From an uncultured Ruminiclostridium sp. (lineage in GTDB: Bacteria > Bacillota > Clostridia > Oscillospirales > Ruminococcaceae): a DNA stretch of 40,547 nt. Shown here piece after piece: positions 31,059 through 39,342 of this stretch. The stretch is from contig CATLBH010000024.1 of assembly GCA_949878745.1 (NCBI GenBank), positions 1 to 40,547 on the forward strand. Direction: 5' to 3'. The notes beneath the pieces are model-generated. The model was not told the origin of the DNA, did no database searches, and saw only the letters and a list, made by a program, of their open reading frames with translations. Every line of letters starts with the position of its first letter. The stretch's first letter is position 1. Both the position numbers and the translations under genes were made by a program.

Positions 31059-32138
31059 ATGCAGCTTTTAAAGGAATCGGTCGAATTCCCGAATTTGTTT
31101 TCGGGCGATATAGAAATAAACAGAGTCGCCTTTACCCTTTTCGGGATCGACATTTACTGGTACGGGATACTGATAGCCTTGGGCACCGTTTTAGCCTTCG
31201 CTTACGCCATGAAAAGAGCGAAAAAGGTGGGCCTTATCGCCGACAACGTCTTTGACGCCGCTTTTATCTCCATAATAGTCGGCTTTATAGGGGCAAGGGC
31301 GTATTACTGCGTTTTCTACAACCTTATGCACCCCGAAGCCGAGGAAAAGTATAATTTAATAACCATGTTCACAAAAATACACGACGGCGGACTGGCCATT
31401 TACGGCGGGGTAATTTTCGGCGTACTTACCGGTCTTATTTACTGTAAGGTCAAAAAAATGCCTTTTCTTCCGCTTCTCGACATTGCCGGTCCCGCTTTTT
31501 TAATAGGACAGGCCATAGGAAGATGGGGCAATTTTATAAATCAGGAATGCTACGGCGCTCCCACGGCGGGAAACCTCCCTTGGGGAATGATGGGAACGAA
31601 AATAGCTCTTGACCCCGTGGTCATTCAGGCCAACGGACAGAGCGTGACCGATACTCTGATACTGGTTCACCCTTGTTTTCTTTACGAAAGCCTGTGGTGT
31701 ATAGTCGGGTTTTTGCTGATTCATTTCATTGGGAGCAGGCTCAGAAGCTTCGACGGCGAAAGCTTTTTGTTTTACGTGCTGTGGTACGGCGCCGGAAGGG
31801 CGTGGATAGAAGCTCTCCGCACAGACAGCCTGTACGCGGGAAGCCTAAAGGTATCCCAGGTGATCGCGATCGCCTCTTCCATACTTGCCCTTATAATGAT
31901 AATTTACTTTAAAATTGCCGCAAAAAAATCCGGAAAGCCCCTTTACGCAAACACCGATGAAAGCCGCGAACGCTTAAGCGCCTACGAAAGAGATACCGTT
32001 CTGAACAGGGAAAAGGAATCCGCAAAAAAAGCCTTAAGAAAAGCAGAAAAAAGCCTTTCGACCAACGGCTCCTACGCAGCGGGCAGCACAATAGGCCTTG
32101 ACGACGAACCGAAAGTCGACGAAAATGAAAAAGAATAG
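31059..32138 (+). CDS. lgt: prolipoprotein diacylglyceryl transferase
   Basis: 359 residues, polytopic membrane enzyme attaching diacylglycerol from phosphatidylglycerol to the lipobox cysteine. WYGILIALGTVLAFAYAMKR, HDGGLAIYGGVIFGVLTG and the Lgt signature GQAIGRWGNFINQECYG are present; HPCFLYESLWC and RAWIEALRTDSL carry conserved residues. After the last membrane span (to about 287) there is a 70-residue charged tail rich in Lys, Glu and Ser, longer than in most relatives. Third gene of the ymfF run. Confidence 0.95.
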   Translation: MQLLKESVEFPNLFSGDIEINRVAFTLFGIDIYWYGILIALGTVLAFAYAMKRAKKVGLIADNVFDAAFISIIVGFIGARAYYCVFYNLMHPEAEEKYNLITMFTKIHDGGLAIYGGVIFGVLTGLIYCKVKKMPFLPLLDIAGPAFLIGQAIGRWGNFINQECYGAPTAGNLPWGMMGTKIALDPVVIQANGQSVTDTLILVHPCFLYESLWCIVGFLLIHFIGSRLRSFDGESFLFYVLWYGAGRAWIEALRTDSLYAGSLKVSQVIAIASSILALIMIIYFKIAAKKSGKPLYANTDESRERLSAYERDTVLNREKESAKKALRKAEKSLSTNGSYAAGSTIGLDDEPKVDENEKE

Positions 32139-32662
32139 CCTACCACTAATACTGTGTAAAATAACAAAAACCCAAGAGTTATCCAAGCATACGAAAATAG
32201 CACTCATCGGAACAGCATTTTATGCGAGAGAAACCTATATTGACGATAAAACGCCCAGAGGGGGGTAAGGAAGGGATTCTTAAGGTGAAACCTAAGGGGG
32301 GGAGGAGTGTAGTACTTCTGTTTGCTACGCAAACAGAAGTACGTCCAACACACTTTGCGGACGCTGTCCGCAATTTTGGCTTCGCCAAAACCGTGTATTG
32401 GACACGTGCTGAGCCTATCTAAAGCCCATTTAATTAATGCGAAGCCTGTTCACCATCTCCACCCCTTTGGTGTCACCTTAAGCCCCCGCGGGAGCGATCC
32501 TGCACGGCAGTGCAAAAATAAAGCATTTTAAAAAGGAAATCGACCTTCGATAAAAACCTTTAACCCCTTGCGGCAAGCAAAACTTATCTACCCCCATTAA
32601 AAATCAGTATAAAACCAACGCAATGCCCCAAAAAACAACCGAACGAAAGGCGGAAACAAAAA
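32139..32662. other. gap: structured intergenic region
   Basis: No gene seen in 524 bp. It starts with CACTAATACTGTG, reminiscent of a palindromic-repeat cap, and is dominated by the structured element at 32280-32481. The last 160 bp before folD are A-rich with no clear promoter or riboswitch. Confidence 0.5.
32280..32481. repeat. compact structured element with three-way junction
   Basis: Outer arms TTAAGGTGAAACC (32280-32292) and GGTGTCACCTTAA (32469-32481) pair with one mismatch, and the adjacent G-rich and C-rich tracts extend this imperfectly. Inside are a 14-bp hairpin (32312-32325/32329-32342), then GTCCAA-c-ACAC/GTGT-a-TTGGAC (32343-32353/32393-32403) closing two stacked hairpins, 32355-32373 (8 bp, GCT loop) and 32374-32390 (7 bp, TTC loop). 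It is either a folded RNA or a mobile palindromic element. Confidence 0.7.
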
Positions 32663-33499
32663 ATGACACTGATAGACGGAAAAGCCGTTTCGGCGGCGGT
32701 AAAAGAACGCATAAAGAAAGAAATCGAAGAAAAAAATCTTAAAATAGGCTTGGCGGTAGTAATCGTAGGCACCGATCAGGCCAGCCGAGTTTATGTCAAC
32801 AACAAGAAAAAGGCCTGCGAATTCTGCGGAATCACCTCCTACGAATACGCCCTCCCCGAGGAAACCACCGAGGAACAGCTTCTGGAGCTGGTGGACAAAT
32901 TAAACGGGGACGGCAATGTAAACGGCATACTGGTGCAACTCCCTCTCCCGAACCAGATAGACGAAAAGAAAATAATAGAACGAATCAACCCCGAAAAGGA
33001 CGTGGACGCTTTCAACGCCGTAAACGTGGGAAAAATAATGATCGGCGATTACAGCTTCCTCCCCTGTACCCCCGCCGGCGTAATGGAGCTTATAAAATCC
33101 ACCGGAACCGAGATAAGTGGAAAGGAATGCGTAGTTATCGGCCGCTCCAACATAGTGGGAAAGCCCATGGCCATGCTCCTGCTCCACGAAAACGCCACCG
33201 TAACCGTCTGCCACAGCAAAACGAGGAATCTTAAAGAGGTATGCTCCCGCGCGGACATTCTTGTGTCGGCGGTGGGAAAAGCGGGCTTCGTGACCGCCGA
33301 TATGGTAAAAGAGGGCGCTTTGGTCATAGATGTTGGAATGAACAGGAACGCCGAAGGAAAGCTCTGCGGCGACGTTGACTTCAACAGCGTAAAGGACAAG
33401 TGCGGCTTTATCACCCCCGTTCCCGGAGGCGTGGGTCCCATGACGATAGCTATGCTTATGGAAAACACCTTAAGAGCAGGTAAGCTCCAAAGCCTATGA
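32663..33499 (+). CDS. folD: bifunctional methylene-THF dehydrogenase/cyclohydrolase
   Basis: 278 residues. GLAVVIVGTDQASRVYVNNK-type start with the catalytic lysine in YVNNKKKACEF, ILVQLPLPNQIDEKKII, the NADP site VVIGRSNIVGKPMAMLLL and the C-terminal PVPGGVGPMTIAML. Interconverts one-carbon folates in the cytoplasm. RBS AAAGGCGG. It overlaps the next small gene by four bases. Confidence 0.96.
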   Translation: MTLIDGKAVSAAVKERIKKEIEEKNLKIGLAVVIVGTDQASRVYVNNKKKACEFCGITSYEYALPEETTEEQLLELVDKLNGDGNVNGILVQLPLPNQIDEKKIIERINPEKDVDAFNAVNVGKIMIGDYSFLPCTPAGVMELIKSTGTEISGKECVVIGRSNIVGKPMAMLLLHENATVTVCHSKTRNLKEVCSRADILVSAVGKAGFVTADMVKEGALVIDVGMNRNAEGKLCGDVDFNSVKDKCGFITPVPGGVGPMTIAMLMENTLRAGKLQSL

Positions 33500-33717
33500 A
33501 AAAAGGACAGTCACCTTTAGTCACCGGAGCGGTATTGTGTCTGGTGGTAATTTACTTAATAATATATTTTTCGGTTAAAGGTATGTGGAACGCGGGGACG
33601 GTAATAGCTCTTATCCTTATAATAACCGTGGCGGCGTTCCAGTTTGTTATACACTTTAAGTTTTTCAAGGAAAAACAAAAAAATCCTCGTGACGGGAAAA
33701 AAGGCCTTAAGCGCTGA
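33496..33717 (+). CDS. small two-span membrane protein
   Basis: 73 residues starting at an ATGA overlap with folD. Two hydrophobic segments (about 9-27 and 34-52) are followed by a basic tail (KEKQKNPRDGKKGLKR). No family recognised. Coupled translation with folD argues that it is real. Confidence 0.6.
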   Translation: MKKGQSPLVTGAVLCLVVIYLIIYFSVKGMWNAGTVIALILIITVAAFQFVIHFKFFKEKQKNPRDGKKGLKR

Positions 33718-33744
33718 CCATTTTTTAGGAGGAAAATACGTCAA

Positions 33745-34824
33745 ATGAACAAAAAAATATACGGAAAAAAGAAAAACCCCTTTAAAATCCTGCTAATAAT
33801 ACTTCTGGCTCTCCTTCTGATATTTTCAACGGCTTCCTTTATAATAGTCAAGGTGAATTTTGACGATATTTTCGGAAGAACGACCCTCGACCCTCTGAGC
33901 TATTATTTAAGATATTCGGACGTGGAGGATAAGTACCAAAGAGAACAGCTTTCCTTTATGTCGGGGGAAAACAGGCTTCAAGGCTATCTTTACGGCGGTG
34001 ACAACACAAAAGGCCTGGTGGTGATCTGTCACGGTCTCGGAGGCGGCGCGGAAAACTATCTTGCCCAGACCTTAAGCTTTGCCGACGAAGGATATCAGGT
34101 TTTCGGCTACGACAACACAGGCTGCTACAACAGCGAGGGTCAAAGCTGCATAGGTCTGGTACAGTCGGTGAAGGACTTAGACGCGGCGCTTACCTTTATC
34201 GAAGGAGAAGATCGCTTTAAAGGTCTTCCCGTTTATTTATACGGACATAGCTGGGGCGGCTACGCGGTAACGGCCATATTCAACTATGACCATAACGTCA
34301 CCGCTTCGGTAAGCGTCGCGGGCTTCAACAAGCCCATGCAGATGATTATCGAATGGGCAAGAGGAATGATGGGCGGCTTCGCCTACGCGGAATATCCATA
34401 CATATGGCTTTATCAGAAAACGGTGTTCGGCGGCGACCTTGACCTTACCGCGGTAAACGGTATAAACAATACCGACACCCCCATAATGATAGTCCACGGA
34501 ACCGACGATCAGACAATAGGCTTCGGCGAATCGGCAATAATCGCCTATCGCGACAGTATAACCAACCCCAACGCGGTATACGAAATCCGCGATAAAGAGA
34601 ACCAAAACGGCCACAGCACCCTTTTCAGATCGGTGGAAGCGGTGAAATATGCGGAAAAGCTTGACGAGGAATACGACAGACTGTACGAAGAGTACGGCGG
34701 CAATATTCCCGAGGAAACGGAAAAGGCTTTTTACGAAAAAACAGACAAAACCCTAAGCAGCGAGCTTGATTCCGAGCTTATGGAAACAATATTCGACTTT
34801 TTCGAAAAAGCCGACGCGGCTTAA
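33745..34824 (+). CDS. membrane-anchored alpha/beta hydrolase
   Basis: 359 residues. A basic N-terminus and one hydrophobic helix (about 14-36) form an uncleaved anchor, so the catalytic domain faces outside. GLVVICHGLGGGAENYLAQT gives the oxyanion turn, YLYGHSWGGYAV the nucleophile elbow (GHSWGG), IMIVHGTDDQTIGFGES the acid, and ENQNGHSTLF the histidine. Substrate unknown; similar proteins are Clostridial serine hydrolases. RBS TAGGAGGA. Possibly in the folD operon. Confidence 0.85.
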   Translation: MNKKIYGKKKNPFKILLIILLALLLIFSTASFIIVKVNFDDIFGRTTLDPLSYYLRYSDVEDKYQREQLSFMSGENRLQGYLYGGDNTKGLVVICHGLGGGAENYLAQTLSFADEGYQVFGYDNTGCYNSEGQSCIGLVQSVKDLDAALTFIEGEDRFKGLPVYLYGHSWGGYAVTAIFNYDHNVTASVSVAGFNKPMQMIIEWARGMMGGFAYAEYPYIWLYQKTVFGGDLDLTAVNGINNTDTPIMIVHGTDDQTIGFGESAIIAYRDSITNPNAVYEIRDKENQNGHSTLFRSVEAVKYAEKLDEEYDRLYEEYGGNIPEETEKAFYEKTDKTLSSELDSELMETIFDFFEKADAA

Positions 34825-34911
34825 CCGACATAATTTGCCGCCCGAAAACGCAAAAACAAACCCGTCAACTCCACAAAAAATCCATAACCCGCAAAATTTT
34901 CCCAAAAACTA

Positions 34912-34940
34912 TTGACAAACCGAAAATTATGTGCTAAAAT
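34912..34940 (+). promoter_or_regulatory. rplU operon promoter
   Basis: Consensus TTGACA (34912-34917) and TAAAAT (34935-34940), 17-bp spacer; the strongest plus-strand promoter in the window. Confidence 0.8.
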
Positions 34941-34949
34941 ATTTAAGCC

Positions 34950-35110
34950 GCGTGTGTAGGGCTTTTTTAAGTGTGCGCTTCAAAAAACGTGAAAACAATA
35001 CCCTTTGAAGCCGCGCCGCCTTTTCCCATTGGGAATAGGGGAAACCTCCCCCGAAGAAACATTCCGTTCCTTCGGATTGTCTCTTTAACACAGCGAGTAT
35101 ATGAAAGAAG
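34950..35110 (+). promoter_or_regulatory. candidate L21 leader
   Basis: The roughly 175-nt untranslated leader of rplU folds with a long stem, GCGCTTCAAA pairing TTTGAAGC(C)GCGC, followed by CCGAAG/CTTCGG. Firmicute rplU mRNAs often carry an L21 leader that controls synthesis by ribosomal protein binding. I infer the same here from position and structure; the exact Rfam fold was not checked. Confidence 0.45.
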
Positions 35111-35120
35111 GTAATTTAAT

Positions 35121-35429
35121 ATGTACGCAGTAATCGAAACCGGCGGAAAACAGTACCGTGTATCCGAGGGCGACGAAATTTTCGTTGAAAAGCTCGGAGT
35201 GGAAAGCGGCGAGGTTAATTTCGACAAGGTAGTAATGGTAGGAAGAACCGGCGACACCCTCATCGGCGCACCCTATGTGCCCGGCGCGGTGGTTAAGGCT
35301 TCCCTCATCAAGAACGGAAAGGGCAAGAAGATCAACATCTTCACCTATAAGCCCAAGAAAAGCTCAAAAAGAGCTATGGGTCACAGACAGCCCTACAGCA
35401 AGGTAAAGATCGAATCCATAATAGCGTAA
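35121..35429 (+). CDS. rplU: 50S ribosomal protein L21
   Basis: 102 residues, the normal length. [20 protein letters not shown] and the C-terminal [20 protein letters not shown] are typical. Binds 23S rRNA early in 50S assembly. RBS AGAAGG. First gene of rplU-prp-rpmA; its stop shares one base with the prp start. Confidence 0.97.
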   Translation: MYAVIETGGKQYRVSEGDEIFVEKLGVESGEVNFDKVVMVGRTGDTLIGAPYVPGAVVKASLIKNGKGKKINIFTYKPKKSSKRAMGHRQPYSKVKIESIIA

Positions 35430-35743
35430 TGATAAAAGCCCGCTTTTATCGAAGGAATGGCTTATACCGCGGTTTTATCGTCTCGGGTCACGCGGGCGGA
35501 AAATACGGTCAGGACATAGTCTGCGCGGGCGTAAGCTCGGCGGTTATGCTTACGGTGAACACCTTGACGGATTTTCTCAAGTGCGACTGCGACGTAAAGG
35601 TCGGAAACAACGTTACGGCTCTTAAGCTTAACGACTACGAAAAAAACACCGACTGCCGCGCCTTGATTTTCTCCTTAAAGACCCATTTGGAGCTTTTGGC
35701 GGAGGATCACGGCGGTATAAGCGTAATTACCGTAAATATCTAA
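35429..35743 (+). CDS. prp: ribosomal-processing cysteine protease Prp
   Basis: 104 residues. [19 protein letters not shown] gives the catalytic H21 and C32 at the family spacing. It removes the N-terminal extension of L27, which is encoded next and ends in the expected cleavage sequence. Start overlaps rplU by one base (TAATG), so translation is coupled. Confidence 0.93.
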   Translation: MIKARFYRRNGLYRGFIVSGHAGGKYGQDIVCAGVSSAVMLTVNTLTDFLKCDCDVKVGNNVTALKLNDYEKNTDCRALIFSLKTHLELLAEDHGGISVITVNI

Positions 35744-35768
35744 AGGGATTTCAGAAAGGAAGATTATC

Positions 35769-36047
35769 ATGTTGAAATTAAATTTACAGTTTTTCGCTCA
35801 TAAAAAAGGTATGGGCTCCACCAAGAACGGACGCGACAGCGAATCCAAGAGACTCGGCGTAAAGCGTTTTGACGGCGAGGCCGTTTTGGCGGGCAACATA
35901 ATCGTAAGACAGCGCGGAACAAAAATCCACCCCGGCAACAATGTAAAGAAGGGTTCCGACGATACCCTCTTCGCAATAATTGACGGTAAGGTAAAATTCG
36001 AGCGCCTTGATAAGGATCGCAAAAAGGTAAGCGTTTACGCTGACTAA
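35769..36047 (+). CDS. rpmA: 50S ribosomal protein L27 with cleavable N-terminus
   Basis: 92 residues. It starts [20 protein letters not shown]; in Firmicutes Prp cuts after LQFF, leaving AHKKG at the peptidyl-transferase centre. [20 protein letters not shown] and [10 protein letters not shown] complete the family pattern. The palindromic repeat P6 begins at the stop codon itself. Confidence 0.97.
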   Translation: MLKLNLQFFAHKKGMGSTKNGRDSESKRLGVKRFDGEAVLAGNIIVRQRGTKIHPGNNVKKGSDDTLFAIIDGKVKFERLDKDRKKVSVYAD

Positions 36048-36159
36048 TACTGTTTTCAAATTAAAAAGATTGCATAATTTAGCGGATAATTTGAAAATAG
36101 TGCCTCGGTTGTAATTTCATCTTAAAAGGGTTAGAACCTTTTTAAGATGAAATTAGTAT
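36047..36159. repeat. palindromic repeat P6 (full-length two-hairpin copy)
   Basis: 113 bp from ATACTG to ATTAGTAT. Hairpin 1 is TTTTCAAATTA/TAATTTGAAAA (11 bp). The linker TAGTGCCTCGGTTGTAAT resembles that of the copy at 20.3 kb. Hairpin 2 is AATTTCATCTTAAAAGG with its complement (17 bp, one bulge). Same length and plan as the 20.3-kb copy although the stems have no sequence in common. Confidence 0.75.
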
Positions 36160-36170
36160 AATGATAATTT

Positions 36171-36189
36171 GGGGTGGATTTTCCGCCCC
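36171..36189 (+). terminator. terminator of the rplU operon
   Basis: GGGGTGG/CCGCCCC with one wobble and a 5-nt loop, followed by ATTTAATTTGTT. Confidence 0.65.
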
Positions 36190-36215
36190 ATTTAATTTGT
36201 TAAAGGGGAAAAGCC

Positions 36216-36719
36216 ATGCTGTATTTAAAGGAAGCAAATACGCAGGACGTTGAAAAGGAATACCTGTTTGTAACAAATACCCCCAAAGACGAAAACGGCT
36301 TTACCAACGCTTATTTCGGCTGTACAAGGGAAGAATTCGAAAATACCGTTCTGCCCGAATATATAAATTGCTCCAAAGGGATAAACCTAAAAGCCGGCCA
36401 TGTTCCCCAGACAACGTTTTTCCTTTGGGACGGCGATACTATCGTGGGAATGTTCAGACTGCGCCACTGTCTCAACGAAAATTTGGCGAAGGGCGCGGGA
36501 CACATCGGCTACGGTATCGGAAAAGAGTTTCGCGGCAGGGGCTATGCCAACGAAGGCTTGCGCCTTACCCTTGAAAAAGCGCGGGAAATCATAAAAGAGG
36601 ACGAAATCTATATGTCGGTAGACAAGGACAACGCCCCCTCCCTTAAAGCCCAGCTTAAAAACGGCGCGTATATTCACCATGAGGACGAGGAAGGCTTATA
36701 TACAAGGATCAAAAAGTGA
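36216..36719 (+). CDS. GNAT-family N-acetyltransferase
   Basis: 167 residues. HIGYGIGKEFRGRGYANEGL is acetyl-CoA motif A, preceded by a TIVGMFRLRHCLNENLAKGA substrate loop typical of predicted acetyltransferases annotated as COG3981-like. RBS AAGGGGAAAAGCC before ATG. It ends 22 bp before obgE and may be co-transcribed. Substrate unknown. Confidence 0.85.
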   Translation: MLYLKEANTQDVEKEYLFVTNTPKDENGFTNAYFGCTREEFENTVLPEYINCSKGINLKAGHVPQTTFFLWDGDTIVGMFRLRHCLNENLAKGAGHIGYGIGKEFRGRGYANEGLRLTLEKAREIIKEDEIYMSVDKDNAPSLKAQLKNGAYIHHEDEEGLYTRIKK

Positions 36720-36741
36720 TAAAGGAAATTTAAATTAAAAT

Positions 36742-38019
36742 ATGTTTGTTGATATAGTAAAAATTTCACTTAAAGCGGGAAACGGCGGAGACGGCGCGGT
36801 AAGCTTCTACCGTGAAAAATACGTGGCGGCGGGCGGCCCCGACGGCGGCGACGGCGGACGGGGCGGCTCCATACTGTTCCGCGCCAACGATAACCTTTCC
36901 ACACTGATCGATTTCCGCTACAAAAGAAAGTATAACGCCGAAAACGGTCAGAACGGACGGGGAAAACGGTGCAGCGGAAAATCCGCCCCCGATACGGTAA
37001 TAGACGTACCCCGAGGAACCATTATAAAAGACACCGAAACGGGCAGAATAATAGCGGATATTTCGGGCGACGAGCCCGTGGTTATCGCCAAGGGCGGAAA
37101 GGGCGGAAAGGGCAACATGAACTTCGCCACCCCCACAAGGCAGATACCCCGCTTCGCCAAGCCCGGTTTTCCGGGGGAAAAGCTTGACGTTACTCTTGAA
37201 CTGAAGCTTCTGGCGGACGTGGGGCTGGTGGGCTTCCCCAACGTGGGAAAATCCAGCCTTATAAGCGTTGTGAGCGCCGCCAAGCCCGAAATTGCCAACT
37301 ATCACTTTACCACCCTTTCCCCTGTTCTGGGGGTAGTCAGCGTAGGCGAAAAATCCTTCGTTATGGCGGATATTCCGGGTCTTATCGAGGGAGCAAGCGA
37401 AGGCGTAGGCTTAGGTCACGCCTTTTTGCGCCACGTTGAGCGCTGCCGCCTTATAGTCCATGTGGTGGACGTGTCGGGAAGCGAGGATAGAGACCCCAAA
37501 GAGGATTTCGAGAAAATTAACCTCGAGCTCTCCAATTTTTCCGAGGAGCTGGCGGAAAGGCCCCAGATAGTGGCCGCCAACAAGTCCGATATGGCCTCCG
37601 AGGAGCAAATAAGGGATTTCACCGGCTTCATAAATGAAAAGGGACTTCCCTGCTATGTTATCTCCGCCGCCACCACCGAGGGAACGAAACAGCTTACGGA
37701 AAAAATCGCGGCGGTGTTGGACACCCTCCCCCCCATCACAAGATACGAGCCCGAACCTCTTTCCCCCATGGAGCTTGACGAAATTGAAAAACAAAAACAC
37801 ACTTTCAGCGTGGAAAAAGCGGACGAGGACTTTTACGTGGTGAGCGGCGAATTCCTGCTCCCGATACTCCGCACAATAAACGCGGAAGATTACGAAAGTC
37901 TTCAGTATCTCCAGAGAGTGCTCCGTTCAAGCGGAATAATAGACGAACTGGAGAATCGGGGAATTCGGGAAGGGGATACCGTCTCTATTTATGACTTTGA
38001 GTTTGAATATGTCAGATAA
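36742..38019 (+). CDS. obgE: GTPase Obg
   Basis: 425 residues. A glycine-rich Obg domain (1-158; GGPDGGDGGRGGS, KGGKGGKGN) is followed by the G domain with GLVGFPNVGKSSLIS (G1), FTTLSP (G2), MADIPGLIEGASEGVGLGH (G3) and AANKSD (G4), and a C-terminal OCT domain (about 350-425) typical of Firmicute Obg. Acts in 50S maturation and stress signalling, fitting its place near rplU-rpmA. Overlaps mrnC. Confidence 0.96.
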   Translation: MFVDIVKISLKAGNGGDGAVSFYREKYVAAGGPDGGDGGRGGSILFRANDNLSTLIDFRYKRKYNAENGQNGRGKRCSGKSAPDTVIDVPRGTIIKDTETGRIIADISGDEPVVIAKGGKGGKGNMNFATPTRQIPRFAKPGFPGEKLDVTLELKLLADVGLVGFPNVGKSSLISVVSAAKPEIANYHFTTLSPVLGVVSVGEKSFVMADIPGLIEGASEGVGLGHAFLRHVERCRLIVHVVDVSGSEDRDPKEDFEKINLELSNFSEELAERPQIVAANKSDMASEEQIRDFTGFINEKGLPCYVISAATTEGTKQLTEKIAAVLDTLPPITRYEPEPLSPMELDEIEKQKHTFSVEKADEDFYVVSGEFLLPILRTINAEDYESLQYLQRVLRSSGIIDELENRGIREGDTVSIYDFEFEYVR

Positions 38020-38413
38020 AATATTGAGCAAAGAGGAAACAAGAGGCTATTCCTCCGCCGCTCTCGCTTTTTTCGGCGACTGCGCCTGGGAAATACTGGT
38101 CAGACGGTACATTCTGAGCCGGGGAAACGCCCCTTCTGGAAAGCTTCATAACCGTTCGGTGGAAATGGTGAGGGCAGCCTATCAATCGGCGGCAGTCGGC
38201 CTTATAGAGGATATCCTCACAGAGGAAGAAGCGGACGTATTCCGAAGAGGAAGAAACGCTTCGGGAATGCAGGTGCCCAAATCCGCCACCCCCGCCGAAT
38301 ACCACCGTGCCACGGGGCTGGAAGCCCTTTTCGGATATCTTTTCTTAATCGGCGAATACGATCGCGCAAATCAGCTTTTCGAGGTGATCTTAAATGGAAA
38401 CAACCAAAAGTGA
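38009..38413 (+). CDS. mrnC: Mini-ribonuclease III
   Basis: 134 residues from the ATG at 38009; an in-frame ATG at 37991 is the alternative. It is an RNase III catalytic domain without the dsRNA-binding domain: ALAFFGDCAWEILVRRYIL with the catalytic Asp, VFRRGRNASG, and YHRATGLEALFGYLFLIGEY with the catalytic Glu. In Bacillus it trims 23S rRNA ends. It overlaps obgE at its start and yitT at its end, so the three are coupled. Confidence 0.9.
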   Translation: MSDKILSKEETRGYSSAALAFFGDCAWEILVRRYILSRGNAPSGKLHNRSVEMVRAAYQSAAVGLIEDILTEEEADVFRRGRNASGMQVPKSATPAEYHRATGLEALFGYLFLIGEYDRANQLFEVILNGNNQK

Positions 38414-39317
38414 GAAAAAAAAGGAAAAAATTTCAAAGCCCAAAATGACTCCGGAGGAACGCAAAAAGTCCGTCATTCGCTGGATATTCGATATTGCCTG
38501 TATCTTTTTCGGAAGTACAATGTATTCAATCGGACTTCACTGCTTTTCCGCTCCCAATAATATTGCCGCGGGAGGAGTCGCGGGTATCTCCACCCTTGTC
38601 AACGCGGTTGCCGATATAAACATAGGTATACTTTACGGAGCCATAAACGTACCTCTTATTATAATCGGATTTATTTTTCTGGGAAAAAAGATGATGATAA
38701 AAACCTTCTTCTCGGTACTTGTCACAACGTTTATGACCGATTACGGCCTTTCCTCAGTACCCGCCTATCAAAACGGCGACCGCCTGTTGGCCTCGGTTTT
38801 CGCCGGAATATTTTTCGGTATCGGACTTGGCATAGTGTACCTTCGCGAAGGCACAACCGGAGGTACCGATATTATAAACAAGCTTATCAATAAAAAGTAT
38901 CCCCATTTCAGTCTGGGAGTTATAATGCTAGGCACCGACGCCGTAATTATATGCGCCTCCATGCTGGTTTACGGCACGATAGAAGCGGGCCTGTACGCCA
39001 TTATCGCTATTTTTATATGCAGCAAGGTAATGGATATGATACTGTACGGAAGCTTCGAGGGCAAAATGCTGCTTATTTTCAGCGACAAATATCACGAGAT
39101 ATCCGAGTTTGTAATGAAAAACTTAAACCGCGGCGTAACCTGGCTTAACGCCACAGGCGCCTATTCTGAAAGAAACAAACAGGTTATCTGCTGCGCCGTA
39201 CACAAAAGCGAATACACAAAAATAAAGCGAAAGGTCAAGGAAATCGACCCCCACGCCTTTATAATAATCACCAACGCGGGCGAAGTACTGGGCGAAGGGT
39301 TCCAGGCAAATCAATAA
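38394..39317 (+). CDS. YitT-family membrane protein
   Basis: 307 residues. After a charged 27-residue cytoplasmic tail come about five to six membrane spans (starting IRWIFDIACIFFGSTMYSIG and including IFFGIGLGIVYLREGTTGGT, a family motif), then a cytoplasmic DUF2179 domain ending HAFIIITNAGEVLGEGF. Role undefined in the family. Starts 20 bp inside mrnC. Confidence 0.88.
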   Translation: METTKSEKKKEKISKPKMTPEERKKSVIRWIFDIACIFFGSTMYSIGLHCFSAPNNIAAGGVAGISTLVNAVADINIGILYGAINVPLIIIGFIFLGKKMMIKTFFSVLVTTFMTDYGLSSVPAYQNGDRLLASVFAGIFFGIGLGIVYLREGTTGGTDIINKLINKKYPHFSLGVIMLGTDAVIICASMLVYGTIEAGLYAIIAIFICSKVMDMILYGSFEGKMLLIFSDKYHEISEFVMKNLNRGVTWLNATGAYSERNKQVICCAVHKSEYTKIKRKVKEIDPHAFIIITNAGEVLGEGFQANQ

Positions 39318-39342
39318 AAAAAGAAAATAAAGGAGAATAGCT

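Noticed and set aside
32540-32662. Tetrahydrofolate riboswitch before folD
   Set aside because: Position is suggestive but I found no recognisable THF riboswitch core in the A-rich leader.
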